From Modestobacter sp. VKM Ac-2985 (GTDB lineage Bacteria > Actinomycetota > Actinomycetes > Mycobacteriales > Geodermatophilaceae), in assembly GCF_026967925.1 (NCBI RefSeq), contig NZ_JAPVBI010000001.1:310001-374000 (forward strand): a stretch of DNA of 64,000 bases. Direction: 5' to 3'. The notes beneath the pieces are model-generated. The model was given only the letters and a program-made list of their open reading frames with translations. It did no database searches and was not told the DNA's origin. The position numbers and the translations under genes were made by a program. Numbering within the stretch: the first letter of the stretch is position 1; each line of letters starts with the position of its first letter. Below are positions 17,168 through 27,030 of the stretch, piece after piece.

Positions 17168-18095
17168 GGTGGCGCCCTCCGTCGGTGGGGGTCGTGCCGG
17201 CCGCGTCCTCCTCGGCGGTCACCTCGTCGCCGAGGTAGGCCTCGGTGACGGCCGGGTCGGCCTGCACCTCGGCCGGCGTGCCGGCGGCGATCTGCCGCCC
17301 GGAGTCCAGGACGGTGATCCGGTCGCAGACCCGCATGACCAGGTCCATGTGGTGCTCCACCAGGAGCACGCTCATCCGGCCGGCGAGCGTGCGGATGAGC
17401 TCGCCGAGCTCGTGCATCTCGTCCTCGGCCAGACCGCTGGCGGGCTCGTCGAGCAGCAGCAGGTCCGGTGCGGAGACCAGGGCCCGGGCCAGCGCGACCC
17501 GCTTCTGCACCGGGTAGGGGAGCCCCCCGGGGTAGCGGCCGGCGTGCTGCTGGGCGCCCAGGTCGCTCAGCGCGGTCATGGCCCGGGCACGCAGCTCCCG
17601 CTCGTCACGGTCCGAGCGCGGCAGGGCGAGCAGCGCGGAGCCGAAGCCGGCGCGGGCGTGCCGGTGGGCGCCGATCATCACGTTCTCCAGCACGGTCATG
17701 CCGGGGAAGAGGCCCACGCCCTGCAGGGTGCGGGCGATGCCCAGGCCGGCCAGCTGGTGCGGCTTCAACCGGCGGAGTGGCCGGCCGCGCCAGGTCATCT
17801 CACCGGCCGTGGGGCGCACGATCCCGCACGCGACGTTGAACAGCGTCGTCTTGCCCGCGCCGTTCGGGCCGATCAGCCCGTGCACCTGACCGGGCTCGAC
17901 CACCAGCGAGACCTCGGAGAGGGCGACCACGCCGCCGAAGGCGACGGTGATCCCGGTCATCTCCAGGCTGGCTGAGGGGGCGCGGTCGGTGTCCGGGGCA
18001 GCGGTGCGGTCGATCGCGGTGCTGCCTGCAGACGGGGTCGGCTGCGCCAACGGGCCCACGGCTCCTTTGCCTCGGGTGCCCCGTCCGCCGGGCAT
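17160..18095 (-). CDS. livG: LivG-type ABC transporter ATPase with atypical signature motif
   Basis: A 311-residue ATPase: LIGPNGAGKTTLFNV (Walker A), LLLLDEPASGLAEDE (Walker B), VLLVEHHMDLVMRVCDRITV (switch). The C-loop reads GGLPYPVQKRVALARALV instead of LS/AYGxQRR, so it lacks the Gly-Gln pair that contacts ATP across the dimer. An N-terminal extension of about 40 residues precedes the domain. It is the first gene of the operon, divergent from the PucR-type regulator. Confidence 0.88.
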   Translation of the reverse strand: MPGGRGTRGKGAVGPLAQPTPSAGSTAIDRTAAPDTDRAPSASLEMTGITVAFGGVVALSEVSLVVEPGQVHGLIGPNGAGKTTLFNVACGIVRPTAGEMTWRGRPLRRLKPHQLAGLGIARTLQGVGLFPGMTVLENVMIGAHRHARAGFGSALLALPRSDRDERELRARAMTALSDLGAQQHAGRYPGGLPYPVQKRVALARALVSAPDLLLLDEPASGLAEDEMHELGELIRTLAGRMSVLLVEHHMDLVMRVCDRITVLDSGRQIAAGTPAEVQADPAVTEAYLGDEVTAEEDAAGTTPTDGGRHHG

Positions 18096-18175
18096 GGCGC
18101 GGCGAACGAGTGCCGGATGATCCGACCACCCGAGCGTGCGGTGCGGTGAGTGCCGTCACAATGGGCGGGGAGCAC

Positions 18176-18185
18176 AGTGATCACT
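18176..18185. promoter_or_regulatory. Palindrome in the livG/pucR divergent promoter region
   Basis: The 10-bp perfect palindrome AGTGATCACT lies between the divergent livG and PucR-type genes. It could be an operator half-site, or chance. No clear -10/-35 pairs can be placed around it. Confidence 0.3.
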
Positions 18186-18229
18186 CCGGTTGCTTGTGCA
18201 GTGTGCCGTGTGTCACAGAGGGGGGCGAG

Positions 18230-19435
18230 GTGCAACCGTTCCGGCCCGAGGTCTCCGCCCGGCTGGCCCAGCTCGCCCCGCCGCTGCTGGGCCAGCTCGA
18301 CGAGATGACCTCCCGGATGATCAGCATCCTGGAGCGCACCGAGGGTGCGTACACCGAGCAGGGGCCCGTCGTCCGGGCCGAGCTGTTCGAGTCCGGCCGG
18401 ACGAACCTCGAGCGGGCGGTGCGCACCCTGATGGGCGACGCCGACGACGGCGGCCGCGGTGCGCTGGCCGCGGCCCGCGAGGTCGGCCGTCGCCGGGCGA
18501 TCCAGGGGGTGCCGCTGGAGACGGTGCTGCGCGCCTACCGGCTGGGCGGGCAGGTCACCTGGGAGGCGTTGCGGGCGACGGCCCGGGCCGCCGAGGCGCC
18601 CGGCGACAGCGACGTCCTGCTCGAGGTGGCCGGGTCGGTCTGGCACGTCAACGACGTGCAGTGTGCCGCGCTGGCCGAGGCCTACCGGACCGAGGAGCGC
18701 CGGCTGGCCGGCATCGACGACCAGGCCCGGCAGCAGGTGCTGGACGGGCTGCTGGGTGGCCGCGGAGGTGACCCGGTGTTCGTCCGGACGGCCTCGGAGC
18801 TGCTGGCCCTGCCGCTGGACGGCCGGCTGGTGTGTGCCGTCGCGCCCCCGGACGAGTCGGGGGGGCCGAACCTCGCCGACCCCGGCGCCCGGCTGCTGAA
18901 GCGGGGGGTGCGGTCGGTGTGGGGCTGGCGCTCCGGTGCCCAGGTCGGGGTCGTCGCGCTGGGCACCCGTCAGGTCGGCGACGTGGTGACCTGGCTGGCG
19001 GAGCTCGCCGCCGGCCCGGTGGGCGTCTCGGCCGTGGTGGACGGCGCCTCGGCGGTCGCCTCCGCCTGGCGGCTGGCGGACACCGCGGCCCGCACGCTGC
19101 CCCCGGGCCAGCCGCGGGTGGTCACGATCGACGACCGGTTGCCCGAGGCGCTGCTGAGCAGCTCGCCGGAGATCACCCGCCGGCTCGTGGAGCAGTCGCT
19201 GGGCCGGCTGCTCGACCTGCCCCCCGATGAACGTGACGTGCTGCTGGACACCCTGACCGCGGTGCTGGCCTCCGACGGGTCACCGACCCGGGCCGCCGAC
19301 CAGCTGTACTGCCACCGCAACACGGTCATGCACCGGCTGCGCCGGATCGAGCAGGTCACCGGCCGCTCGGTGGCCGACCCCCGGTCCCGGCTGCTCTGGC
19401 AGCTGGCCCTGCTGGGGGCCGACCACCACCGCTGA
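18230..19435 (+). CDS. PucR/CdaR-family transcriptional regulator
   Basis: About 401 residues. A helical N-terminal sensory part (about 1-160) includes RRAIQGVPLETVLRAYRLGG, a pattern common in actinobacterial PucR-like proteins. A middle GGDEF-like region follows (about 175-300). The C-terminal helix-turn-helix (about 335-395) reads TLTAVLASDGSPTRAADQLY then CHRNTVMHRLRRIEQVTGRS, the PucR C-terminal HTH. I chose the GTG after AGAGGGGGGCGAG; an upstream ATG at 18110 is in frame but would put the N-terminus in the promoter region. Its position divergent from livGFHMK suggests it controls that operon, which is inference. Confidence 0.85.
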   Translation: MQPFRPEVSARLAQLAPPLLGQLDEMTSRMISILERTEGAYTEQGPVVRAELFESGRTNLERAVRTLMGDADDGGRGALAAAREVGRRRAIQGVPLETVLRAYRLGGQVTWEALRATARAAEAPGDSDVLLEVAGSVWHVNDVQCAALAEAYRTEERRLAGIDDQARQQVLDGLLGGRGGDPVFVRTASELLALPLDGRLVCAVAPPDESGGPNLADPGARLLKRGVRSVWGWRSGAQVGVVALGTRQVGDVVTWLAELAAGPVGVSAVVDGASAVASAWRLADTAARTLPPGQPRVVTIDDRLPEALLSSSPEITRRLVEQSLGRLLDLPPDERDVLLDTLTAVLASDGSPTRAADQLYCHRNTVMHRLRRIEQVTGRSVADPRSRLLWQLALLGADHHR

Positions 19436-19441
19436 GCGCCG

Positions 19442-19675
19442 CTACTGGAGGTAGTTCTCGACCTGCGGTTCCGGGCGCGGCTGGGCCTCGTCGGGGTCCT
19501 CGCCGTACTGCCGCTTGGCGTCCCGCTGGCGCAGGAGGTCCCACAGCTGGTCGCGGTCCTCCTCGATCTGCCGCAGGCGGGCGCGCTGCTCGTCGGTGTG
19601 CTCGCTGGCGTTGCGGAGCGTGTGCTCCTCCTCGACCAGCGCCTCGATCCTGCTGCGGATGTCCTTGTCGCCCAT
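19442..19675 (-). CDS. DUF2630 family small protein
   Basis: A 77-residue charged helical protein: GDKDIRSRIEALVEEEHTLR, then QRARLRQIEEDRDQLWDLLR, then RQRDAKRQYGEDPDEA. This matches the small actinobacterial DUF2630 family of unknown function. The ATG follows AAGGTGA; a GTG nine bases earlier is possible. Its stop lies six bases from the stop of the convergent PucR-type gene. Confidence 0.85.
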   Translation of the reverse strand: MGDKDIRSRIEALVEEEHTLRNASEHTDEQRARLRQIEEDRDQLWDLLRQRDAKRQYGEDPDEAQPRPEPQVENYLQ

Positions 19676-19718
19676 GGCGGTCACCTTGCCCGGTCCGGGC
19701 GTCTCCCACGCGTGCGGA

Positions 19719-20639
19719 TCACGCCCGATCCGGCACCCAGCCCTCGACGAACGCCGCCAGCCGCCGGGTGACCGCGCCCCCGGCCCGGCCCAGCGCGAGC
19801 AGCGCGGCCCGCTCCAGCGGGACCCGGACCGTCCGGCGGCCGGCGTCGGCGACCCGCACCGCGTGCCCGTCGGTGACCAGCTCGGGCCAGGGACGGTCCA
19901 GCTGGGCCCGGACCCGGTCCAGCGCCGCCGTCGCCGGCCCGGCGTTGCCGGTCACCAGCGCGGTCACGAACGCCGGGTCGCTGCCGATCACCCGGGTGGC
20001 GTCCCGGAAGCTGCCGGCCGCCAGGGAGAGGGCGAGCGGCCCGGCCTGCCCGGCGGCGGCGGCCACCGCCGCGGCCAGCAGGTGCGGGACGGCGCTGATC
20101 GCCGCGACCGCGTCGTCGTGCTCGGCCGCGGTCACCGGGACCACCTCGGCACCGACGGCCATCGCGATCTCGGCGACCCGCAGCCAGCGCCGCAGGTCGG
20201 TGTCCGCCTCCAGGCACAGCGCCCACCGGGCGCCGGTGAACAGCGTGGGGTCGACGGCGGTCGGCCCGGAGCGCTCGGTGCCGCACATCGGGTGCCCGCC
20301 GACGTACCGGTCCCCGTGGACGGCACCCAGCTCGGCCAGCACCGGGACCTTCACCGAACCGAGGTCGGTGACCGTCGCCCCCGGGTCGATCCGCAGCCCG
20401 GCCAGTGCCGTGCCCATCGCCGGGAGCGGGACGGCGAGCACGACCACGCCGGTCAGCTCCCGGCGGATCTCCACGCCGGTGTCCTCCGCCGCCTGCCGGG
20501 CGGCCGGGTCGACGTCCCAGCCGGAGACCGGCCGGCCGGCCGCGACCAGCGCCGCCGCCAGCGAACCGCCCAGCTGCCCGAGGCCGATCACCGAGACCGG
20601 CGGCGCGGGCATCGTCGGGACCGGGAAGGAGCCGGTCAC
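19719..20639 (-). CDS. tyrA: Prephenate dehydrogenase
   Basis: A 306-residue NAD(P)-dependent enzyme that decarboxylates prephenate to 4-hydroxyphenylpyruvate in tyrosine synthesis. The Rossmann motif VSVIGLGQLGGSLAAAL is at the N-terminus, with TDLGSVKVPVLAEL and the substrate-site block YVGGHPMCGTERSGPTAVDP. The helical C-terminal dimer domain includes AAEHDDAVAAISAVPHLLAA. The GTG start overlaps the thioesterase stop by four bases and follows GGAGGAGG, which decides the start. No ACT domain is visible. Confidence 0.92.
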   Translation of the reverse strand: MTGSFPVPTMPAPPVSVIGLGQLGGSLAAALVAAGRPVSGWDVDPAARQAAEDTGVEIRRELTGVVVLAVPLPAMGTALAGLRIDPGATVTDLGSVKVPVLAELGAVHGDRYVGGHPMCGTERSGPTAVDPTLFTGARWALCLEADTDLRRWLRVAEIAMAVGAEVVPVTAAEHDDAVAAISAVPHLLAAAVAAAAGQAGPLALSLAAGSFRDATRVIGSDPAFVTALVTGNAGPATAALDRVRAQLDRPWPELVTDGHAVRVADAGRRTVRVPLERAALLALGRAGGAVTRRLAAFVEGWVPDRA

Positions 20640-21118
20640 GGTGCCTCCTCCCCACCGGTCGCCGGGCCGGTCTCCCACGGGGTGCCCAGCCGGAACACCC
20701 GGGCCAGGGCGGTGGCGACCGGGCGCCCGTCCGCGGTGGCCGCGTCGATCCGGTAGACGGCGGTGCGGCCGGTCCGGTGCAGCTCGACCCCCTCGGCGAC
20801 CACGTGGTCGCCGGACCGGCCGGGGGAGAGGAACTCGGTGTGGACGTCCTGGGCGACGGCGATCGTGCCGTGGCTGTTGCTCACCGCGGCGTGCACCACG
20901 TCCAGCAGTGCCATCGTCGCGCCGCCGTGCGCGGTGCCGACCGCGTTGAGCAGGCTCGGGCCCACGGTCATCGACGCCCGTGCGTAGCCGGGTCGGACCT
21001 CCTCCAGCTCGATGCCCAGGTGGGCGGCGAGCGGATCGGCGGCGAGGGCGGCGAAGAGCGCCGGGGCGACGGCGGGGACCTCGACCGGCGCGCTGTCGTC
21101 GGAGAGGGCGTCGGCCAT
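20636..21118 (-). CDS. PaaI-family hotdog thioesterase
   Basis: A 160-residue single-hotdog protein: HLGIELEEVRPGYARASMTV, then LLNAVGTAHGGATMALLDVV, which contains the HGG catalytic segment of PaaI-type acyl-CoA thioesterases. A later block is VHTEFLSPGRSGDHVVAEG. It hydrolyses an acyl- or aryl-CoA; no phenylacetate genes lie nearby, so the substrate is open. It is co-transcribed with tyrA. Its ATG is 12 bp from the ATG of the divergent TadA-associated gene. Confidence 0.88.
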   Translation of the reverse strand: MADALSDDSAPVEVPAVAPALFAALAADPLAAHLGIELEEVRPGYARASMTVGPSLLNAVGTAHGGATMALLDVVHAAVSNSHGTIAVAQDVHTEFLSPGRSGDHVVAEGVELHRTGRTAVYRIDAATADGRPVATALARVFRLGTPWETGPATGGEEAP

Positions 21119-21130
21119 GATCTACAGGCT

Positions 21131-21655
21131 ATGGCCCCTCCCTCCGACTCCGGCACCTCGCTGCAGGAGAGCTTCGCCGTCCGGGTCAGCTCGGCCGCCG
21201 GCCGCTGGCAGTGCGAGCTCCTCGCCGCCGATGCCGACGACGAGCTGCCGGCCCTGGAACGAGCCCTCGGTGACCCGGGCGCCCCCGGCTGGCCGGGCCC
21301 GTTCGTCCTCGTCGTCGACAGCCGGCTCTACTTCGTCGTGCTCCGGCACGGGCCGGGCGGCATGGTCCGGGCGCTGATCTCCGACGCGACCTTCCAGGAG
21401 CACCTGCTCGCGGCCGAGGTGGTGGAGCGCTACGGCATCCCGGTCGAGACCGGCACCACGATCGACGACGCCTTCGACGCCGACGAGCAGGGCCGGCCCG
21501 GCGGCGACCTCGACGTCCTGGCCGACGCCGGGCTCCCGGCCGAGGAGCTGAGCCGGCTGCTGGACTCCGACGACCTGTGGGCCGACGAGGTGGTGCTGGC
21601 GATCGCCGAACGGCTGGGCTTCGCCGACGAGCTCACGGCGGTCGCGGCGCCGTGA
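21131..21655 (+). CDS. tRNA adenosine deaminase-associated protein
   Basis: A 174-residue protein with AVRVSSAAGRWQCELLAADA near the start and a middle block PGPFVLVVDSRLYFVVLRHG. An acidic C-terminal half follows (TIDDAFDADEQ, LLDSDDLWADEVVLAIAERL). It matches the actinobacterial family found next to tadA, and tadA lies two genes downstream. The molecular role is unknown. The start codon is so close to the divergent gene that the mRNA is probably leaderless or nearly so. Confidence 0.85.
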   Translation: MAPPSDSGTSLQESFAVRVSSAAGRWQCELLAADADDELPALERALGDPGAPGWPGPFVLVVDSRLYFVVLRHGPGGMVRALISDATFQEHLLAAEVVERYGIPVETGTTIDDAFDADEQGRPGGDLDVLADAGLPAEELSRLLDSDDLWADEVVLAIAERLGFADELTAVAAP

Positions 21656-22293
21656 ACCACGTCGGTGCTGTCGTCTTCGACCTGGGTGGCGTGCTCACCG
21701 AGAGCCCGCTGACCGCCTTCGCCGCCTACGAGCAGGAGGCGGAGCTGCCCGCCGGGTTCATCGTCGGCCTCAACAGCACCGACCCGGACACCAACGCCTG
21801 GGCCCGCTACGAGCGCCGGGAGCTCGACGAGCCGGGGTTCCGGCGGGCCTTCGAGGCCGAGGCCGCCGCCGCCGGGCACCCGCTGGACGCCGGCCGGGTG
21901 CTCGCCGCCCTGGCGGGGGAGCTGCGCCCGGCGATGGTGAGGGCGGTGCGACGGCTGCGGACGGCGGGGCTGCCCCTGGCGTTGCTGTCGAACAACGTCG
22001 CGCCGATGCAGCGCACCGGCCGGCTGGGCGAGCTGCTGGAGCTGTTCGACGCCGTCGTCGAGTCCTCGGTCGAGGGGGTGCGCAAGCCCGAGCCGGCCAT
22101 CTACCCGCTCGCGGTACAGCGCCTGTCGCAGGCGGTCGGCCGGGAGCTCGCGCCGTCCGACTGCGCCTACCTGGACGACCTCGGCATCAACCTGAAGCCG
22201 GCCCGGGCGCTGGGGATGCACACGATCAAGGTCGTCGACCCCGCCGCCGCGCTCGCCGAGCTGTCGGCGCTCACCGGCCTGGACCTGGCATGA
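21652..22293 (+). CDS. HAD-superfamily phosphatase
   Basis: A 213-residue HAD subfamily IA protein: AVVFDLGGVLTESPLTAF (nucleophile DxG form), LALLSNNVAPMQ (motif II), and VRKPEPAIYP (motif III lysine) with CAYLDDLGINLKPARALGM (motif IV acidic pair). Catalytic residues are present; note DLGGV in place of DxDGT, as in the ACAD10/epoxide-hydrolase branch. The GTG overlaps the preceding stop. Its small-molecule substrate is unknown. Confidence 0.88.
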   Translation: MNHVGAVVFDLGGVLTESPLTAFAAYEQEAELPAGFIVGLNSTDPDTNAWARYERRELDEPGFRRAFEAEAAAAGHPLDAGRVLAALAGELRPAMVRAVRRLRTAGLPLALLSNNVAPMQRTGRLGELLELFDAVVESSVEGVRKPEPAIYPLAVQRLSQAVGRELAPSDCAYLDDLGINLKPARALGMHTIKVVDPAAALAELSALTGLDLA

Positions 22294-22304
22294 CCTCCCG
22301 GCGC

Positions 22305-22343
22305 AGTCGTGCTCTGGCTGTACCGGTGCACCAGAGCACGACT
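22305..22343. terminator. 13-bp perfect hairpin after the HAD gene
   Basis: AGTCGTGCTCTGG (22305-22317) is repeated in exact inverted form at 22331-22343, with a 13-nt spacer that itself contains ACCGGT. It fills the gap between the HAD gene and tadA. It may be a terminator or processing signal; no T-run follows. Confidence 0.6.
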
Positions 22344-22387
22344 CTCGGCGAGGCATCCCTGTCCGCCCGTCCGTGGGCGGGCCGGCG

Positions 22388-22846
22388 GTGACCGACGACG
22401 AGGCGATGCTGCGGGCGCTGGAGCTCGCGGCCGCCGCGCAGGAGTGGGGGGACACGCCGATCGGCGCCGTCGTCCTCGGTCCCGACGGGACGGTGCTGGC
22501 CGAGGCGGCCAACGAGCGGGAGAAGCAGGGCGACCCGACCGCACACGCCGAGGTGCTGGCCCTGCGCGCCGCCGCGGCGGTGCACGGTGACGGCTGGCGG
22601 CTGACCGGGGCGAGCCTGGTGGTCACGCTGGAGCCCTGCACCATGTGCGCCGGTGCGAGCGTGCTGGCCCGGGTGGCGCGGGTGGTCTACGGCGCCGACG
22701 ACCCGAAGGCGGGGGCGGCCGGTTCGTTGTGGGACGTCGTCCGGGACCGGCGGCTCAACCACCGCCCCGAGGTCACCGGCGGCGTCCGCGCCGAAGAGTC
22801 CGGCGCGTTGCTACGTGCGTTCTTCCGCTCGAAGCGGGGCCTGTAG
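22388..22846 (+). CDS. tadA: tRNA(Arg) adenosine-34 deaminase
   Basis: A 152-residue cytidine-deaminase-fold enzyme that makes inosine at the wobble position of tRNA-Arg(ACG). It has the zinc-site motifs THAEVLALRAAAA (HAE) and TLEPCTMCAGASVLARV (PCxxC), plus WGDTPIGAVVLGPDG early on. Length is normal. A GTG at 22388 gives the usual TDDEAMLRALELA start; a GTG at 22373 is also in frame. A tRNA-Ser gene follows ten bases after the stop. Confidence 0.93.
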   Translation: MTDDEAMLRALELAAAAQEWGDTPIGAVVLGPDGTVLAEAANEREKQGDPTAHAEVLALRAAAAVHGDGWRLTGASLVVTLEPCTMCAGASVLARVARVVYGADDPKAGAAGSLWDVVRDRRLNHRPEVTGGVRAEESGALLRAFFRSKRGL

Positions 22847-22856
22847 TCTGTCCGAC

Positions 22857-22941
22857 GGTGGCGTGTCCGAGCGGCCGAAGGAGCACGCCTCGAAAGCGTG
22901 TGAGGTGCAAGCCTCCGTGGGTTCAAATCCCACCGCCACCG
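22857..22941 (+). tRNA. tRNA-Ser (CGA anticodon)
   Basis: An 85-nt class II tRNA. The acceptor stem GGTGGCG/CGCCACC, the anticodon loop with CGA in the arm CACGCCTCGAAAGCGTG, a long variable arm and the T-loop GTTCAAATC are all readable. CCA is not encoded. It reads TCG codons, which are common in this genome. Confidence 0.96.
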
Positions 22942-22947
22942 CATCGA

Positions 22948-22987
22948 GACGGCGGCGTCCGGTCCACCTGGACCGGGCGCCGCCGTC
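22948..22987. terminator. 19-bp stem shared by tRNA-Ser and the convergent lipoprotein gene
   Basis: The left arm GACGGCGGCGTCCGGTCCA pairs with the right arm through 19 positions (one G-T wobble) around a two-base loop. It lies six bases after the tRNA and six bases before the convergent stop, so it can serve both directions. Confidence 0.8.
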
Positions 22988-22993
22988 GTCGTG

Positions 22994-23494
22994 TCAGCAG
23001 GTCGTCTTGCCGTACTCGTCCACGGCGCTGCCGGCCTCGACGAGCTCGGTCTGCAGCGCCTGGAGCTGCGGGGCGAGGTCCGCGTTGGCCGCCCGGTCGG
23101 TGACGTCGACCTGGTTCATCAGGTCGCGCATCGAGGTCCAGGCGGCGACCAGGCGCTCCCACTGCGGGGTCACCCCGGCCGGCGGCTCGACCGTTGCGAG
23201 CCGGTCGACGGCCTCGGCGACCTGCTGTGGCGCCTGCTCCGGGGTCGTGGTGGCGCCCTGCAGGTCCGTGGTGATGTCGGTGAGCAGGCCCGGCACCTCG
23301 GTGCAGAAGGTCTCCTGCGCGTCCGTGTCCGCCGAGCCCGCGGTGGTGGCGGGAGCCGTCGACGAGGCGCTCGAGGACGGCGCGCTGGGGGTGGACGCGG
23401 CGGTGGTCGCCGACCCGTCCGACGAGCACCCGCTCAGCAGCGCCGGGACGACGAGCAACGGCAGGAGGGCGGCGGGGAGTCGGGAGGTGCGCAT
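22994..23494 (-). CDS. Small secreted lipoprotein of unknown function
   Basis: A 166-residue protein. The signal peptide MRTSRLPAALLPLLVV ends in the lipobox LLSGC, and a Ser/Thr/Ala linker of about 35 residues follows. The mature domain of about 105 residues is mostly helical with heptad-like leucines and two cysteines, one early (TFCTEVPG) and one at the very end (KTTC), which could form a disulfide. I recognise no family. It is followed by the Ser/Thr kinase gene on its upstream side, in the same direction. Confidence 0.7.
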   Translation of the reverse strand: MRTSRLPAALLPLLVVPALLSGCSSDGSATTAASTPSAPSSSASSTAPATTAGSADTDAQETFCTEVPGLLTDITTDLQGATTTPEQAPQQVAEAVDRLATVEPPAGVTPQWERLVAAWTSMRDLMNQVDVTDRAANADLAPQLQALQTELVEAGSAVDEYGKTTC

Positions 23495-23520
23495 GGCCGC
23501 ACGGTAATGACGCGCTGCCC

Positions 23521-25473
<1,953 letters not shown>

Positions 25474-25507
25474 CCCAGCCCTGCTCGCACGCCGGCCGCG
25501 CCGCGGG

Positions 25508-25855
25508 TCAGGCGGAGACGGGGGCCCCGTACCGGCGCGTGTACTCCGCCTGGGCCCCCTCGGGCAGCGCGTCGTAGAGCTCGCCCAGCTGGTCGACCGA
25601 GCTCTGCGGCAGCTCGTCGAACAGCTGACGCCAGCTCGGCGGCTCGTCGTGGCTGCGGGTGAGCAGCAGCTCCCAGGCCCGGGTCTGCCGCTCACGCTGC
25701 GCCCGCCCGGCGACCAGGCCGGAGAGGTACTGGTCCTTGGCGGCGTCCTTCTCGGCGCGGGTGGCGTCGGGCGGGAGGTCGCTCGGGTCGGTCTGCTCCA
25801 GTGCGGTGACGATCGCCGCGACCACCTCGGGGCGTACCTGCTCAGCGCTGCTCAT
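25508..25855 (-). CDS. Small helical protein of unknown function
   Basis: A 115-residue protein. The ATG after GGAGGG fits better than the longer open frame. It is largely helical: VRPEVVAAIVTALEQTDPSD at the start, TRAWELLLTRSHDEPPSWRQ in the middle and ALPEGAQAEYTRRYGAPVSA at the end. It sits 34 bp upstream of the kinase in the same direction and may be co-transcribed with it. No domain is recognised. Confidence 0.65.
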   Translation of the reverse strand: MSSAEQVRPEVVAAIVTALEQTDPSDLPPDATRAEKDAAKDQYLSGLVAGRAQRERQTRAWELLLTRSHDEPPSWRQLFDELPQSSVDQLGELYDALPEGAQAEYTRRYGAPVSA

Positions 25856-25994
25856 GTCGGTCCCTCCGGTGTCCGGTTCCGTGCGGCGGTCGCCGTCCCG
25901 TAGATCACTCAACCACTCTCCGGCCCCGCAGGCCGCTCGGGTGGAGGGGAGCGGCTGACTGCCGCGGACCCGCCCGGTACAGTGGCCCCGCACT

Positions 25995-26079
25995 GGAGGA
26001 TTCGCCTAGTGGCCTATGGCGCTCGCTTGGAAAGCGGGTTGGGTGCAAGCCCTCGGGAGTTCGAATCTCCCATCCTCCG
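25995..26079 (+). tRNA. tRNA-Ser (GGA anticodon)
   Basis: An 85-nt class II tRNA. The acceptor stem is GGAGGAT/ATCCTCC, the anticodon arm CGCTTGGAAAGCG carries GGA, the variable arm is long and the T-loop GTTCGAATC is present; CCA is not encoded. It reads TCC/TCT. Its 3' three-quarters is overlapped on the opposite strand by the end of a DMT transporter gene. Confidence 0.96.
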
Positions 26080-26982
26080 CAGGTAGAGCGCCGTCACGGC
26101 GCCGAGCATGAGCGCTCCCCCGGCCAGCGCGGTCGGGGTGAGCCGCTCCCCGAGCACCACGGCCGCCAGCGCGGTCGCGGTCAGCGGCTCGAGCAGGGTC
26201 ACGATCGAGGCGACCGCGGCCGGCACGGCCCGCACCCCGGTGAAGAAGAGCCCGTACGCCAGCGCGGTCGGCACCAGTCCCAGGTAGACCAGCAGCGCCA
26301 GCCCCAGCGGGTCGGTGGTGAGGTCCAGCCCGGCGGCCAGCGCCACCGGGGTGAGCGCCACGGCCCCCACGGCGAAGCCGACCGTCGTCGTCGGCACGCC
26401 CGCCGGTGCGCCGGCCGACAGCAGCACCACCGCGGCGTAGGCGACCGCGCAGCCGATCGCGGCCAGCGCCCCCAGCAGGACGGCGTCGCCGCCGTCGCCG
26501 CCCGCCGAGACCCCGACGAGCAGCACCAGCCCGGCCAGGGCGACGACGAGGGCCACGCCGGTGGCCCGGTCCGGGCGGCCGTGCCCGAGTGCGGCGGCAC
26601 CGACGGCCACCAGCAGCGGGGCCAGGCCGAGGGCGACCAGCGTCGCGATGCTCACCCCGGCCGTGGCCACGGCCGCGAAGTAGGCGCTCTGGTAGACCGC
26701 CAGCCCGGCGCCGACGCCGGCCAGCCGCCAGCGCAGCGCGCGCGGCCAGGGGACCGGCGGAGCGGCGGGCCCGGAGAAGGCCCGCCGGGCGAGCAGGTGG
26801 ACGGCGAGCAGGGCGAGCGCGCCGACGGCCATCCGGTGCCAGGCGACGTCGAGCGGGTCCAGGTCGGTGCGGTCGGCGACCAGGTCGCCGGTGATGCCCG
26901 CGGTGCCCCAGCACAGCGCGGCCAGCACGACGAGCAGGAAACCGCGGGCAGGCGGGACGGGCTGAGGGGTGCGCCCGGTCAT
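26014..26982 (-). CDS. DMT-superfamily (EamA) exporter
   Basis: A 322-residue ten-helix protein with two EamA repeats. VVLAALCWGTAGITGDLVAD opens the first, and GALAAIGCAVAYAAVVLLSA followed by LVYLGLVPTALAYGLFFTGV belongs to the second. EPLTATALAAVVLGERLTPT is the classical EamA end block. I chose the ATG at 26982, the first start directly before the first helix; a longer frame continues through the SRP RNA region and is not credible. The last 20 or so residues after LYLRR come from the antisense strand of tRNA-Ser(GGA). Family members export metabolites such as amino acids; the substrate is unknown. Confidence 0.85.
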   Translation of the reverse strand: MTGRTPQPVPPARGFLLVVLAALCWGTAGITGDLVADRTDLDPLDVAWHRMAVGALALLAVHLLARRAFSGPAAPPVPWPRALRWRLAGVGAGLAVYQSAYFAAVATAGVSIATLVALGLAPLLVAVGAAALGHGRPDRATGVALVVALAGLVLLVGVSAGGDGGDAVLLGALAAIGCAVAYAAVVLLSAGAPAGVPTTTVGFAVGAVALTPVALAAGLDLTTDPLGLALLVYLGLVPTALAYGLFFTGVRAVPAAVASIVTLLEPLTATALAAVVLGERLTPTALAGGALMLGAVTALYLRRMGDSNSRGLAPNPLSKRAP

Positions 26983-27030
26983 GCGGCGGGAGCGTACGGG
27001 GAGGGCGGCTCCGGCATCGGCGGCGTCCTC

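Noticed and set aside
25995-26079. tRNA-Ser as an integration site for a mobile element
   Set aside because: No integrase, no repeated tRNA 3' fragment and no change in composition are seen nearby.
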